Of a stretch of DNA of 64,000 bases, positions 25,446 through 34,311 are shown in pieces. This DNA comes from Arthrobacter sp. YN. Lineage in GTDB: Bacteria > Actinomycetota > Actinomycetes > Actinomycetales > Micrococcaceae. The notes under the pieces were generated by a model, which saw nothing but the letters and a program-made list of their open reading frames with translations, had not been told where the DNA came from and searched no databases. The stretch covers positions 4,464,001 to 4,528,000 of the forward strand of contig NZ_CP022436.1 in assembly GCF_002224285.1 (NCBI RefSeq), given 5' to 3'. The translations under genes and the position numbers were made by a program. Numbering within the stretch: the first letter of the stretch is position 1; every line of letters starts with the position of its first letter.

Positions 25446-25500
25446 GAGGGGCGACGTCTCGGCCGAAAAGGCCATCCAAAGAGCCGAGAGCTCACCCCTC
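25446..25500. repeat. REP-like palindromic element, diverged copy 3
   Basis: 55 bases with the same outer arms GAGGGG/CCCCTC and a shared GAGGGGCGACGTCTC left side, but inner arms CTCGGC/GCCGAG. It lies upstream of the nuclease-like gene, so the family flanks that gene on both sides. Confidence 0.75.
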
Positions 25501-25539
25501 GACGCAAGAGAAAGAGCCGAGAGCTCACCCCTCGACGCA
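25478..25539. repeat. 29-bp direct repeat of the element's right half
   Basis: The right half of copy 3 (25478-25506) is repeated exactly at 25511-25539 with a four-base spacer AGAG. Core GAGCCGAGAGCTCACCCCTC. Confidence 0.9.
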
Positions 25540-25560
25540 GACAGAGGGCGCAGTAGAAGG

Positions 25561-26136
25561 CTAGATGGACGTCCGGTGGAAGTTCTGGTGGCTGCGGCTG
25601 GCGGTGGGTCCTCGCTGGCCCTGGTATCGGTTGCCGTATTCACCGGAACCGTAGGGGTGCTCGGCCGAGGACGTCAGCCGGAAGAAGCACAGCTGGCCGA
25701 TCTTCATACCGGGCCACAGCTTGATGGGCAGGGTGGCCACGTTGGAGAGTTCCAACGTCACGTGGCCCGAGAATCCGGGGTCGATGAAGCCGGCGGTGGA
25801 GTGCGTCAGCAGTCCGAGCCGACCCAAGGACGACTTGCCTTCAAGGCGCGCGGCAATGTCGTCGGCGAGGCTGACTGTTTCGTACGTGGAGCCCAGGACG
25901 AACTCGCCCGGGTGAAGGATGAAGGGTTCGTCTCCTTCCACCTCCACCAACCGGGTCAGCTCGGGCTGTTCCTCGGCGGGGTCGATGTGGGCGTATTTGT
26001 GGTTGTCGAACAGCCGGAAGAACCGGTCAATACGGACGTCCACGGAAGACGGCTGCACCATCGCGGGGTCGTACGGCTCAAGAACAATCCGTTGGGAGTC
26101 TATTTCGGCACGTATGTCGCGGTCAGAGATCAGCAC
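25561..26136 (-). CDS. dcd: dCTP deaminase, probably dUMP-forming
   Basis: 191 residues, near-identical in layout to the bifunctional Mycobacterium enzyme that turns dCTP into dUMP, supplying thymidylate synthesis. Seen: [11 protein letters not shown] at the N-terminus, [19 protein letters not shown], and the active-site block [27 protein letters not shown] containing the catalytic Glu and Ser/Arg pair, with [12 protein letters not shown] at the C-terminus. I start at GTG 26136, which gives the family N-terminus; the frame is open for 13 more codons but these lack homology. Monocistronic. Confidence 0.95.
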
Positions 26137-26261
26137 AGCATCAAAAATACCCCATGCGTCCAAGTCCCCGTGCATTGTCCGGGCGGCCCCGTGGGACTAT
26201 AGTTCCCGGACATGTAGAACCGCGCCCGTACCTGGGGGCAACGAGCATTCGCGGGGTAATT

Positions 26262-28298
26262 GTGAAAAAACTGGCAGTGCCGGCTTCCATTGTGCTGGCC
26301 GGGGCGCTGGCCCTCTGCGTCGCCGCCTCCAGCCAGATCCTGCCGGCCACGGACGCGGGTCCAAGCGGCAGCACCACTCCCTCTTCCAGCGTCGAGTCTG
26401 GTCTGACGGCACCTGAGTCAAGCACGACGCCGGACGCCGCACCTTCCGCGGATACCCCCGCGGCCGGCGAAGCCTCCGACCCCGCCACCGTGCCCGTCCC
26501 GGAAGAAGGCTCCGAAAGCGGTGCGCCGAGCAGGCCCATCGCCTTGGACCCTGTCATCGAGACGCCGCCGCCTGTGCCGAACATTGGGCCGTCGTGGGGT
26601 CCGGATGGTCCGCCGGCGGACCCGACGGACCCGGCGGACGGGACGGAGAACCCAGGCACCAGTGACCCTGATGTGTCCAGCCCAGCCGAGCCGTCGCCCT
26701 CGGAGTCGTCACCCTCGGCACTTCCGACGCCGACAGCGCCAGCCATGGGCCCACTACCGTCGGCCTCGCCATCGCCAACAGCAACAGTCGCCCCGACAAC
26801 AACGCCCTCTCCCCCTCTGACCGCCACGCCCACAGCGTCGCCGTCCGCATCCGCTCACGCGACCCCCTCACCGAGCGCAACGCCAACGCCAAGCGCCACG
26901 CAAACACCCCCAGCCGCGCAGCCTTCCACTGCAACCCCAACGCCCAGCCCCACACAGACCCCAACACCCAGCGCCACCCCCTTCCCCGGCAAAGCCCCCA
27001 ACGGTGAAACAGATCCGGACAACGGCGCCCTTGCCCTCCTCCCGGACAGCAACACCGCCGCGATCCTGACGGTGTTCAACGCGATCAACAGCTATCGAGC
27101 ATCCTTGGGCCTGGCCCCGGTGAAGTACCACGCGACAGTGGCGAGCCTTGCCCAGGATTGGTCGAACAACATTGCCACCCGGGAAGTGATCCAACACCGC
27201 GCCAATTTCTGGACGGACCCGCGTGCGCTTAATCCGAACAACGGCGCAGGTGAAGTCATAGCTGTCCGCTGGGACCGTGATGCGGCGCAGTTGGTGGAGT
27301 GGTGGAAGGGTTCCCCGGGGCATGATGCCCTGCTGCGTGATCCCCGGTTCAACGTCATGGGCATCGGCATTACGTACACGGACGGCAACTGGCAGACCAC
27401 GCCCAACCGCTACACGCTGTGGGGGGTGGTGAATTTCTTTGGTTACACCTCGCTGCCGGCCGGAACCACCAATGCACCCGGCGGAACGGTTACTCCTCCG
27501 ACGGATCCCATCGGAGCGTGCCAGCCGGGCGCCAAATACCAGCCGCCCACCGTCAACCTCAGCTCCGCCTCCATCAGGAGCGCAGCAGATCTCGTCTCCG
27601 TCGCGGCGGACGGAACGGTGTATTCCTACCCCTCCTTGGGGAACGCCAAGTACGGCGCAGCCCGCAAGATCGGCATCGGTTTCACGGGGCTTAAGGAACT
27701 GTTCGTCAATGATTGGGACCGCGACGGCGTCTTCGACCTCATTTACCAACGCACCGACGGGGCCCTCCTGGTGTATCCGGGGAGGCAGTCGGGCGGCTTC
27801 GGTTCGCCTGGAGTACTGGGCCACGGCTGGCAGTCCCTGAACATTGCGGTGGGCAACTGGTGCGCCAACAACCGGCTACCCCAGATTGTCGCGATGGACG
27901 CATCCGGCGGGCTGTGGCTCTACCAGAACGCCGGGATGACGTACATCCGGTCGCAGGCCGCGATCGGAACGGGAAACAAGGCCGTCCGGCTCAGCATGGT
28001 GGATTACAACGCGGATGGTTTCCAGGATCTGCTCACCGTTGAGCCCAATGGTTCCTTGCGCCTGTACCGGGGCAGCGGCCTGGCAACGCCCAAGCAGGAA
28101 GCCCGGCCCATTGTGGGCGCCGCGTGGACGGATTACTCCGGACTGCGTTCCTTGCGGGGCGTCACGGGGGCAAACACCACCGGCATTGCGGGCCTGGGCA
28201 CCAACGGGGTCCTGGAGTACTGGGACCTCACTACGGGAAGGCTGACCACGCCCATAGCGGTGGGTGGCGGCTGGACCGGCTACAAGCTCGCCCAATAG
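26262..28298 (+). CDS. Secreted CAP/SCP-domain protein with FG-GAP-like C-terminal module
   Basis: 678 residues from a GTG at 26262, chosen because a classic signal peptide follows directly (KKLAVPASIVLAGALALCVAASS). Residues ~30-265 are a Pro/Ser/Thr-rich linker, likely wall-spanning. Residues ~265-400 form a CAP/SCP domain (FNAINSYRASLGLAPV; IQHRANFW; GEVIAVRW; YTLWGVVNFFGY). Residues ~420-678 hold repeated FG-GAP/VCBS-like blades with Ca2+-type loops such as NDWDRDGVFD and VDYNADGFQD. CAP proteins are diverse extracellular proteins; function here unknown. The C-terminal module is shared with the VanY-type protein encoded 0.7 kb downstream. Confidence 0.8.
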   Translation: MKKLAVPASIVLAGALALCVAASSQILPATDAGPSGSTTPSSSVESGLTAPESSTTPDAAPSADTPAAGEASDPATVPVPEEGSESGAPSRPIALDPVIETPPPVPNIGPSWGPDGPPADPTDPADGTENPGTSDPDVSSPAEPSPSESSPSALPTPTAPAMGPLPSASPSPTATVAPTTTPSPPLTATPTASPSASAHATPSPSATPTPSATQTPPAAQPSTATPTPSPTQTPTPSATPFPGKAPNGETDPDNGALALLPDSNTAAILTVFNAINSYRASLGLAPVKYHATVASLAQDWSNNIATREVIQHRANFWTDPRALNPNNGAGEVIAVRWDRDAAQLVEWWKGSPGHDALLRDPRFNVMGIGITYTDGNWQTTPNRYTLWGVVNFFGYTSLPAGTTNAPGGTVTPPTDPIGACQPGAKYQPPTVNLSSASIRSAADLVSVAADGTVYSYPSLGNAKYGAARKIGIGFTGLKELFVNDWDRDGVFDLIYQRTDGALLVYPGRQSGGFGSPGVLGHGWQSLNIAVGNWCANNRLPQIVAMDASGGLWLYQNAGMTYIRSQAAIGTGNKAVRLSMVDYNADGFQDLLTVEPNGSLRLYRGSGLATPKQEARPIVGAAWTDYSGLRSLRGVTGANTTGIAGLGTNGVLEYWDLTTGRLTTPIAVGGGWTGYKLAQ

Positions 28299-28331
28299 CC
28301 GACCCGACGAAAAAGCAAAAAACAGGAGCGC

Positions 28332-28775
28332 TCACACCACCGAGCGTGACTCCATCACGGTCTTCAGCTGCTCCAACTGGGCAACTTCGCTTTCCATGGT
28401 TTTCTGGATCATGCCGTTCATCAGTTTCTGCAGGCCCTTGGGGTGGTATTCAAGGGCGAATCTGAGCCGGGTGGTCTGGCCTTCGGTGCTGAGGTAGTAG
28501 CCGCCGGTAGGACGGGCGGGTCCCGCGACGACGGCGAAGCGTACTTCCGCTCCGGGCCGGGCTTCGGTGATCTGGAAATCAGCGGCGATGGGGCGGCCGC
28601 CCGGACCATTGATGGTCTGCTGGTAGAGCGCGCCTTTGTGGCCGCGGAGGCCGGACCGCAGTGATATGCTGCGGATCCCGGACCGCCAAAGGGAGTTGTT
28701 CATGCCGTCCATGAGGAATCCGTACACGGTCATGGCGTCCCGGCTGATCACCACTTCGTAGTCTGCAAATGCCAC
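28332..28775 (-). CDS. SRPBCC (polyketide cyclase/START-like) family protein
   Basis: 147 residues of the helix-grip fold: N-terminal FADYEVVISRDAMTVYGFLMDGMNN, a central beta-rich part, and a long C-terminal helix (GLQKLMNGMIQKTMESEVAQLEQLKTVMES). These proteins bind lipids or small hydrophobic ligands. It is convergent with the CAP-domain gene and has no operon partner. Function unknown. Confidence 0.8.
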   Translation of the reverse strand: MAFADYEVVISRDAMTVYGFLMDGMNNSLWRSGIRSISLRSGLRGHKGALYQQTINGPGGRPIAADFQITEARPGAEVRFAVVAGPARPTGGYYLSTEGQTTRLRFALEYHPKGLQKLMNGMIQKTMESEVAQLEQLKTVMESRSVV

Positions 28776-28992
28776 GGAAACCTCTTTCGGCGTACGGTTC
28801 GATATGTCTTAGCCCGGTTCCCCATACGCTGCAGCTAACACTTTCAGAATAGTCAGCACGCGCGGCACTGGGGCACATAAGCGGCGAGCCTTGACCGAAT
28901 GGTTATCTGGCGCTTCACAAAGTTACGACTGACAGGGCATGGCACCACGGGGTAGAGTTCCCGAGGCTGGCAAAAACCGATTTGGGGGCGTT

Positions 28993-30468
28993 ATGCGGGT
29001 ACTGGGACATCAAACTTTTGCAGTGAAGGCACGACGACGGGTGGCCGCGTGCGCGGTTTTCCTCGCCATGGCGGTGGCAGGCGGCGTTGTCACGGCGGGT
29101 CCCGCCACGGCGGCAGCACCGACGAAGATACCCGCCACGGTGAACCCGCTGCCGAGCGTGGACCCCATCGGGGACCCCGCCAACTTTTCGGTCCTGGTCA
29201 ACAAGTCGCGGCCACTGACTCCGGCGAGCTACGCGCCGTCGGACCTTGTTAACGCGCGTGGCTCGGGCCAGTACATGCGTGCGGAAGCCGCCGCGTGGCT
29301 CAACGGCTTGTTCCAGGGCGCAGCTGACGCAGGCACGGGTGGCTTGTCGGTCGTGAGCGGCTACCGGTCCTATGCGCAGCAGCAACAGGTTTACGCGTAT
29401 TACGTCAGCATCTACGGCCAGGCCTATGCGGACACCATTTCGGCCCGCCCCGGGTACAGCGAGCACCAGACGGGGCTCGCCATGGACATCGGCAACGCCG
29501 CCGGCAACTGTGGCCTGAGCACCTGCTTCGGCGATACCGCGGCGGGTAAGTGGGTAGCTGCGAATGCCCACAAATACGGCTTCATTGTCCGCTACCCCAA
29601 CGGTTACACGGGCACCACGGGCTACAGCTACGAGCCGTGGCATTTGCGCTACGTGGGCGTAGCCCTGGCCACTGACATGAACCGGCGCGGGTTCCCGACG
29701 CTGGAGCACTACTTTGCGGGCAACACCGCCGCCGCAGCAAGCATCAAGTCCGGCGCCGACCTGGTGGCTGCTGACCCGTCAGGCCGTCTGTTGCGCTACC
29801 CAGCGACGGCGGCCGGCGGCTATGCCGGTGCCGTCCAGATCGGTTCGGGCTGGACCGGGTTGAAGCAGGCCTTCGTGGTGGACTGGGACATTGATGGCGT
29901 CTACGACATCCTGGCGCAGTGGAACAACGGTGTCCTGGGTGTGTACCGGGGCCTTCCGGGCGGCGGGTTCGCCAACCAGGTTGTGGTGGGCAACGGCGGC
30001 TGGGAGCGCATGACCATCACCGTGGGTAAGTGGACGCACAAGCATGGCCGGCCCGGCGTCGTCGGCTATTTCCCGGACGGTGTGCTGCGCTACTACCCCA
30101 ACACCTTTGGTGGTGCGCTAAGCGCGCCGCAGATCATCGGCAAGGGCTGGAATGGCATGGAGCTGACCATCGCCGACTGGGAAGGCGACGGCGCCAACGA
30201 CATCCTGGCGAGGACAGGTTCCGGGGCCCTGATTAATTACCGCGGCGATGGATGGGCAGGCTTCTACGGACCGGCTACCACCGTGGGCACCGGCTGGCAG
30301 TACATGCGCGTCCTGGCCCCCAGCTTCGGGCTGACTGGCGCGGGCACCCGCGGCATCACGGCACAGACCGCCGACGGCAACCTTTACAACTACGGGCTGG
30401 GCCGCGGCCAGTGGACAACGTACCGCCAGGTGGGCTCCGGCTGGAACGGCCTGAAACTGTTCAAGTAG
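28993..30468 (+). CDS. Secreted VanY-type D-Ala-D-Ala carboxypeptidase with FG-GAP-like module
   Basis: 491 residues from ATG 28993. A signal peptide (residues ~12-42, ending ATAA) is followed by an M15B/VanY peptidase domain. The zinc ligands are visible as His158 and Asp165 (YSEHQTGLAMDIG) and His217 (YEPWHLRYVG), so it should trim peptidoglycan stem peptides. Residues ~250-491 are FG-GAP-like blades (VDWDIDGVYDILAQ, ADWEGDGANDILAR) ending SGWNGLKLFK, closely parallel to the GGGWTGYKLAQ end of the upstream CAP protein. The blades may anchor or target the enzyme at the wall. Confidence 0.88.
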   Translation: MRVLGHQTFAVKARRRVAACAVFLAMAVAGGVVTAGPATAAAPTKIPATVNPLPSVDPIGDPANFSVLVNKSRPLTPASYAPSDLVNARGSGQYMRAEAAAWLNGLFQGAADAGTGGLSVVSGYRSYAQQQQVYAYYVSIYGQAYADTISARPGYSEHQTGLAMDIGNAAGNCGLSTCFGDTAAGKWVAANAHKYGFIVRYPNGYTGTTGYSYEPWHLRYVGVALATDMNRRGFPTLEHYFAGNTAAAASIKSGADLVAADPSGRLLRYPATAAGGYAGAVQIGSGWTGLKQAFVVDWDIDGVYDILAQWNNGVLGVYRGLPGGGFANQVVVGNGGWERMTITVGKWTHKHGRPGVVGYFPDGVLRYYPNTFGGALSAPQIIGKGWNGMELTIADWEGDGANDILARTGSGALINYRGDGWAGFYGPATTVGTGWQYMRVLAPSFGLTGAGTRGITAQTADGNLYNYGLGRGQWTTYRQVGSGWNGLKLFK

Positions 30469-30547
30469 GCGGCCGACGCGCCTGTCATGGGCAGCCCCTC
30501 AATTGCGCTAAGCTAGGACTCGCTCGGGGCGAAAATTCCCGGGCAGC

Positions 30548-30618
30548 GCGGGCGTAGCTCAATGGTAGAGCGCTAGCTTCCCAAGCTCGATACGCGGGTT
30601 CGATTCCCGTCGCCCGCT
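30548..30618 (+). tRNA. tRNA-Gly (anticodon CCC)
   Basis: A 71-base cloverleaf: acceptor GCGGGCG/CGCCCGC, D-arm GCTC/GAGC, T-arm with TTCGATT loop. Anticodon CCC is at 30580-30582. CCA is not encoded. The anticodon stem CTAGC/GCTCG has one T-C mismatch (30574 with 30588). Confidence 0.95.
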
Positions 30619-30624
30619 CAAGGA

Positions 30625-30656
30625 AAACCCCGGATCCCACGATCCGGGGTTTCTTT
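30625..30656 (+). terminator. Rho-independent terminator of tRNA-Gly
   Basis: Perfect 12-base stem AAACCCCGGATC (30625-30636), loop CCAC, complement at 30641-30652, ending in TTTCTTT. Seven bases after the tRNA. Confidence 0.9.
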
Positions 30657-30773
30657 GCGTCCAAGGACTGAATGCGACGGCGGTACTCACCAAACAGGGC
30701 CGCGCACCCGTCGACCGGAGGGGCTCCCGAGCCTAAACTCGTACGTACATCCACTTATCCGGGAGGTCCTCCA

Positions 30774-31235
30774 ATGACTCTCACCGACGCTGGTGAGGCG
30801 GGTCCGCTCGCCGTCATCAACCGCCTGCTGGAAGCCACGAACAAGCACGATCTCGAAGGCCTGGCGGCTTGCTTTGCGCCGGGTTATGTCAACGAAACGC
30901 CGGCGCATCCCACCAGGGGCTTCACTGGCCGGGACACCATCCGCAGCAATTGGGAGCAACTCTTCACAGGTGTTCCGGACATCAAGGCGCATCTCCTCTC
31001 ACACAGCGTCAACGGCAGCTCCATCTGGACCGAGCTGCACCTGAAGGGTGCGTGGCGCGATGGTACGCCGCACGAAATGACGGGCGTCATCATCTTCGGC
31101 GTGGACGAGGGCATCATCAACAGCGCGCGTTTTTACCTTGAGCCGGTGGAAAAGGCGGCAGCGCTGGACGATACCGCCGATCGTGTGACCCACCGCGTCA
31201 CCCATGGCCGTCCTGCGGCCGAACCGGCCCAGTAA
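30774..31235 (+). CDS. SnoaL-like/NTF2-fold protein
   Basis: 153 residues with the SnoaL-type pattern: NRLLEATNKHDLEGLAACFAPGYVNETP, then RDTIRSNWEQLF, WTELHLKG and ARFYLEPVE. These small cone-shaped proteins include polyketide cyclases, isomerases and dehydratases; which one this is cannot be told. The ATG at 30774 follows GGGAGG at good spacing. Stands alone after the tRNA. Confidence 0.82.
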   Translation: MTLTDAGEAGPLAVINRLLEATNKHDLEGLAACFAPGYVNETPAHPTRGFTGRDTIRSNWEQLFTGVPDIKAHLLSHSVNGSSIWTELHLKGAWRDGTPHEMTGVIIFGVDEGIINSARFYLEPVEKAAALDDTADRVTHRVTHGRPAAEPAQ

Positions 31236-31341
31236 CCCAAGCACGGTGACCCAAGCGAAGTGACCTCGGCCACTGCTTATCCGTGCGAGGTGTATCGTCA
31301 GGAGTCAGGAGCCATTTCGGCTCCGCTCTAAGGGAGCCATC

Positions 31342-31476
31342 ATGGGCGACAAATCACCGCGCCAAACTGCATCGAAGAAATCCAGCAAATCCATCAAGGA
31401 AAAAAGGGCGGACAAGCGGGCGTCTGAGTCCTCCGCCACCGAGGCTGCAAAGCCTTCCACCGGCAACAAGAAGTGA
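31342..31476 (+). CDS. Small 44-residue Lys/Ser-rich basic protein
   Basis: ATG 31342 preceded by AAGGGAG, reading MGDKSPRQTASKKSSKSIKE and continuing to PSTGNKK, stop TGA 31474-31476. It is highly charged (14 Lys/Arg, few hydrophobics), so disordered and perhaps nucleic-acid- or ribosome-associated. I have the impression that similar short MGDK-type proteins exist in other Arthrobacter but cannot verify it. Its stop overlaps the GTG start of the next gene (GTGA), which argues that it is truly translated. Confidence 0.7.
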   Translation: MGDKSPRQTASKKSSKSIKEKRADKRASESSATEAAKPSTGNKK

Positions 31477-32630
31477 CCGCGCCAACCGCCCAGCTGAGCA
31501 TAGGCGTCCTCGCTTCCTCGCTGAAGCCCAATGAGCGCCGCCTCCCCATCCATCCCCAGCACTTGGAGCGCATCGACCCGGAAGTGCGCCAACAGCTCCG
31601 GTTTGAATTCGGCTATGGCGAGCGGTTCGGCGTCTCTGACAGCACGCTGGAATCGCTGGTGGGTGGGCTCGGCACACGCCAGGAATTGATCGCCGGCAGC
31701 GACGTCATCCTCCTGCCCAAGCCGCAGGCCCAGGACTTGGCCGAACTCCGCGACGGTCAAACGCTGTGGGGCTGGCCACACTGCGTCCAGGACCGGGCCA
31801 TCACGCAACTGGCCATCGACAAGAAGCTCACGCTCATCGCGTTTGAGGCCATGAATCACTGGGCAGGCGACGGTGGCTTCGGCCTCCATGTTTTCCATAA
31901 GAACAACGAGCTCGCAGGATACTGCTCTGTGCTGCATGCCTTGGCACTCACGGGGTCAACGGGCGACTACGGACGCCGGCTAAGCGCCGTCGTCATCGGT
32001 TTCGGAGCCACTGCCCGTGGCGCCGTGACGGCGTTGAATGCCCATGGCGTCCACGACGTCCAGGTCCTGACCAACCGTGGCGTCGCCGCCGTCGGGTCAC
32101 CCATTCATTCGGTGCGGATCGTGCAGTTCGACCATGACAGCAATGCGCCTTTCCTCAGCGAAGTCATCACGGACAGGGGGCGCAAGCCCTTGGCGCCGTT
32201 CCTGGCCGCGGCCGACATCGTGGTCAATTGCACCCTGCAGGACCCCAACGCCCCGCTGACGTACCTTCGCACGGAGGACTTGACGGAGTTCCGGGCTGAC
32301 AGCCTGATAGTGGACGTTTCCTGCGACGAAGGAATGGGGTTCAGCTGGGCACGCACCACCACGTTCGACGAGCCCATGTTCCGTGTGGGCGGGCACGTCA
32401 ACTACTACGCCGTGGACCACAGCCCGTCGTATCTTTGGAACTCGGCGAGCTGGGAAATCAGCGAGGCCTTGCTGCCGTTCCTGGACACTGTGGCAGCGGG
32501 CCCGGCCGGGTGGGATGCCAACGAGACCATCTCGCGGGCCATCGAAATCCGCGACGGCGTCATCCGTAACCCGGATGTCCTGGCATTCCAAGGACGCTCA
32601 GCGGAGTACCCGCACCTGCCAACGGCATAA
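31473..32630 (+). CDS. N5-(carboxyethyl)ornithine synthase-like/alanine dehydrogenase-family protein
   Basis: 385 residues of the AlaDH/PNT superfamily: an N-terminal substrate domain (SSLKPNERRLPIHP) and a Rossmann domain (VVIGFGATARGAVTALNAHG at ~168-188). The layout fits N5-(1-carboxyethyl)ornithine synthase, which couples ornithine and pyruvate with NADPH, better than plain alanine dehydrogenase. Activity is unproven. The GTG start at 31473 overlaps the stop of the 44-residue peptide gene. A strong terminator follows. Confidence 0.75.
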   Translation: MTAPTAQLSIGVLASSLKPNERRLPIHPQHLERIDPEVRQQLRFEFGYGERFGVSDSTLESLVGGLGTRQELIAGSDVILLPKPQAQDLAELRDGQTLWGWPHCVQDRAITQLAIDKKLTLIAFEAMNHWAGDGGFGLHVFHKNNELAGYCSVLHALALTGSTGDYGRRLSAVVIGFGATARGAVTALNAHGVHDVQVLTNRGVAAVGSPIHSVRIVQFDHDSNAPFLSEVITDRGRKPLAPFLAAADIVVNCTLQDPNAPLTYLRTEDLTEFRADSLIVDVSCDEGMGFSWARTTTFDEPMFRVGGHVNYYAVDHSPSYLWNSASWEISEALLPFLDTVAAGPAGWDANETISRAIEIRDGVIRNPDVLAFQGRSAEYPHLPTA

Positions 32631-32644
32631 CGACGCCCACCAGG

Positions 32645-32673
32645 AAGCGCCCGCGGTCCTGCCGCGGGCGCTT
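32645..32673. terminator. Bidirectional terminator between convergent genes
   Basis: Perfect 12-base inverted repeat AAGCGCCCGCGG (32645-32656) and 32662-32673, loop TCCTG, between the converging dehydrogenase-like and MFS genes. Confidence 0.8.
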
Positions 32674-32702
32674 CACCTGTTTAATCCGTCTGGGATGGGG
32701 GG

Positions 32703-34133
32703 CTATGCCGGCTGGGTCTCCTGCACGATCCGCAGCACCCGCCGCCGGTCACGCAGGTCCACCTTCAGGTGCAGCGAAGACTTCCGGGCAAGGACGACGG
32801 CGACTACCGCAGCGGCGATGGCCGGCACGCCACCCGAGATCAGGACGGCAAGGTGCGGACCAAAGTGCTCGGCCAGCCAGCCCATCATGGGGCCGCCGAT
32901 GGCCTGACCGCCGATCAACACCACCAGGTAGAGACTCATGACACGGCCGCGGATGCTCATGTTGGAGCTGGTCTGCACCATTTGGTTGGCCGCAGTGAGG
33001 AACGTGAGGCACCAGAATCCGGCGAGGACCATGGTGACGCTGAACCACACCATGGACGGCATCAGCGATGAAACACAGAGCATGAGACCGTACAGCCCCG
33101 CCGACGTCACTACCGACCTCAACCGCAGCTGGCGACGCCGGGTGGACGCCACCGCTCCCATCAGTGCACCGAGCGCAACCATGGCGTTCAGCAGGCCGTA
33201 GCCTCCGGCGCCGGCGTCGTACACGTGGTCCGCAAAGGCGGCCAGCAGCACCGGCAAGCTCATGGCGAAAACGGCCACAAACCCGGCCATCAACCACGGC
33301 CAGTAAATGGTGGGCTTGCTGAGTGCGTAGTTGAGGCCTTCGCGCAGCATCCCCTTTTTGCGGGGCGTCGGCTGGCTGAGGTGCAGCTGGTCCTTGCGAA
33401 GGATCAACAACATGGCAACGGTGGAGCAGCAGGCCACGGCGTTGGCAGCGAAGGCCCAGCCGGCACCGACGGCGGTGAGCAGCACACCCGCCAGTGCGGG
33501 CCCGATCAAGCCGCCCAGCTGGAACGTCGTCGAGTTCACGCTGATGGCGTTCCGCAGGTATTTGGGGCCGACGAGCTCGTTGACGAACACCTGCCGGGCC
33601 GGCTGGTCAAGGACCGTCACAAAACCCAGGGCAAGTGCGATGACGTAGACGTGCCACACTTCGACACGACCACTCAACGAGAGCACCGCCAGCGCTGCAG
33701 CCAGCACGGCCGCCGCAGACTGGCAGATGATGAGGATCTTGCGCTTGGCAAAGCGGTCGGCAATCATTCCGCCCCATGGTCCCAGGAACAGTGAAGGCAT
33801 GAACTGCAACGCCACGGTAATGCCGACGGCGGTGACGGAACCGGACAGCTGCAGCACCATCCAGTCCTGGGCGATGCGCTGCATCCAGATGGCGATCACG
33901 GCAATGAAGTGGCCGATCGCGAAAATCCTGAAGTTGGGGACCTTCAAGGAGATGAAAGTATGGCGCCAAGGCAGCTTTTCACTCACGACGGCGAGTGGCT
34001 GGGTGACGGTGTCCGGCTGGTTTGTGTCCGGCTGGTTTGTGTCCGGCTGGTCTGTATCCGGCAGCGGGCGAGCGGACAGGGAATCGATGACGGGCTGGCT
34101 GACGTTTGCCGCTGAAGGCGGTGGGGGTGCCAA
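32703..34133 (-). CDS. MFS transporter, EntS-like (drug or siderophore export type)
   Basis: 476 residues, twelve hydrophobic helices, MFS_3/EntS-like: FRIFAIGHFIAVIAIWMQRIAQDWMVLQLSGS, the DRFAKRK loop A motif, and LDQPARQVFVNELV. The cytoplasmic N-terminus (~55 residues) contains repeated DTNQPDT units coded by 15-base tandem repeats at 34009-34053. Divergent from a LysR-type gene that probably controls it. Substrate unknown. Confidence 0.85.
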   Translation of the reverse strand: MAPPPPSAANVSQPVIDSLSARPLPDTDQPDTNQPDTNQPDTVTQPLAVVSEKLPWRHTFISLKVPNFRIFAIGHFIAVIAIWMQRIAQDWMVLQLSGSVTAVGITVALQFMPSLFLGPWGGMIADRFAKRKILIICQSAAAVLAAALAVLSLSGRVEVWHVYVIALALGFVTVLDQPARQVFVNELVGPKYLRNAISVNSTTFQLGGLIGPALAGVLLTAVGAGWAFAANAVACCSTVAMLLILRKDQLHLSQPTPRKKGMLREGLNYALSKPTIYWPWLMAGFVAVFAMSLPVLLAAFADHVYDAGAGGYGLLNAMVALGALMGAVASTRRRQLRLRSVVTSAGLYGLMLCVSSLMPSMVWFSVTMVLAGFWCLTFLTAANQMVQTSSNMSIRGRVMSLYLVVLIGGQAIGGPMMGWLAEHFGPHLAVLISGGVPAIAAAVVAVVLARKSSLHLKVDLRDRRRVLRIVQETQPA

Positions 34134-34225
34134 AAGTAGTCCTCGGATCGAGAGTTTCGGTGGGATACGTTTAACGCTATGGTTGCCAGCAGCAATTATG
34201 GAAGCGTATTGCGCCTATAACTAGC

Positions 34226-34240
34226 ATTGCGGAATGCAAT
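34226..34240. promoter_or_regulatory. Candidate LysR-type operator
   Basis: ATTGC-N5-GCAAT dyad with the T-N11-A spacing typical of LysR-type sites, lying in the 178-base gap between the divergent MFS and LysR genes. Confidence 0.5.
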
Positions 34241-34311
34241 GAGCTGCTTGCAGCGCAAGGGATGCGGCGCAGTACTTTGGCCCGGCGCTGACCTGCGCTT
34301 AGAGGAGTTCC

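Noticed and set aside
25436..25540. Possible CRISPR-like array
   Set aside because: Only two direct copies with a four-base spacer; they are halves of a palindromic element and there are no cas genes.
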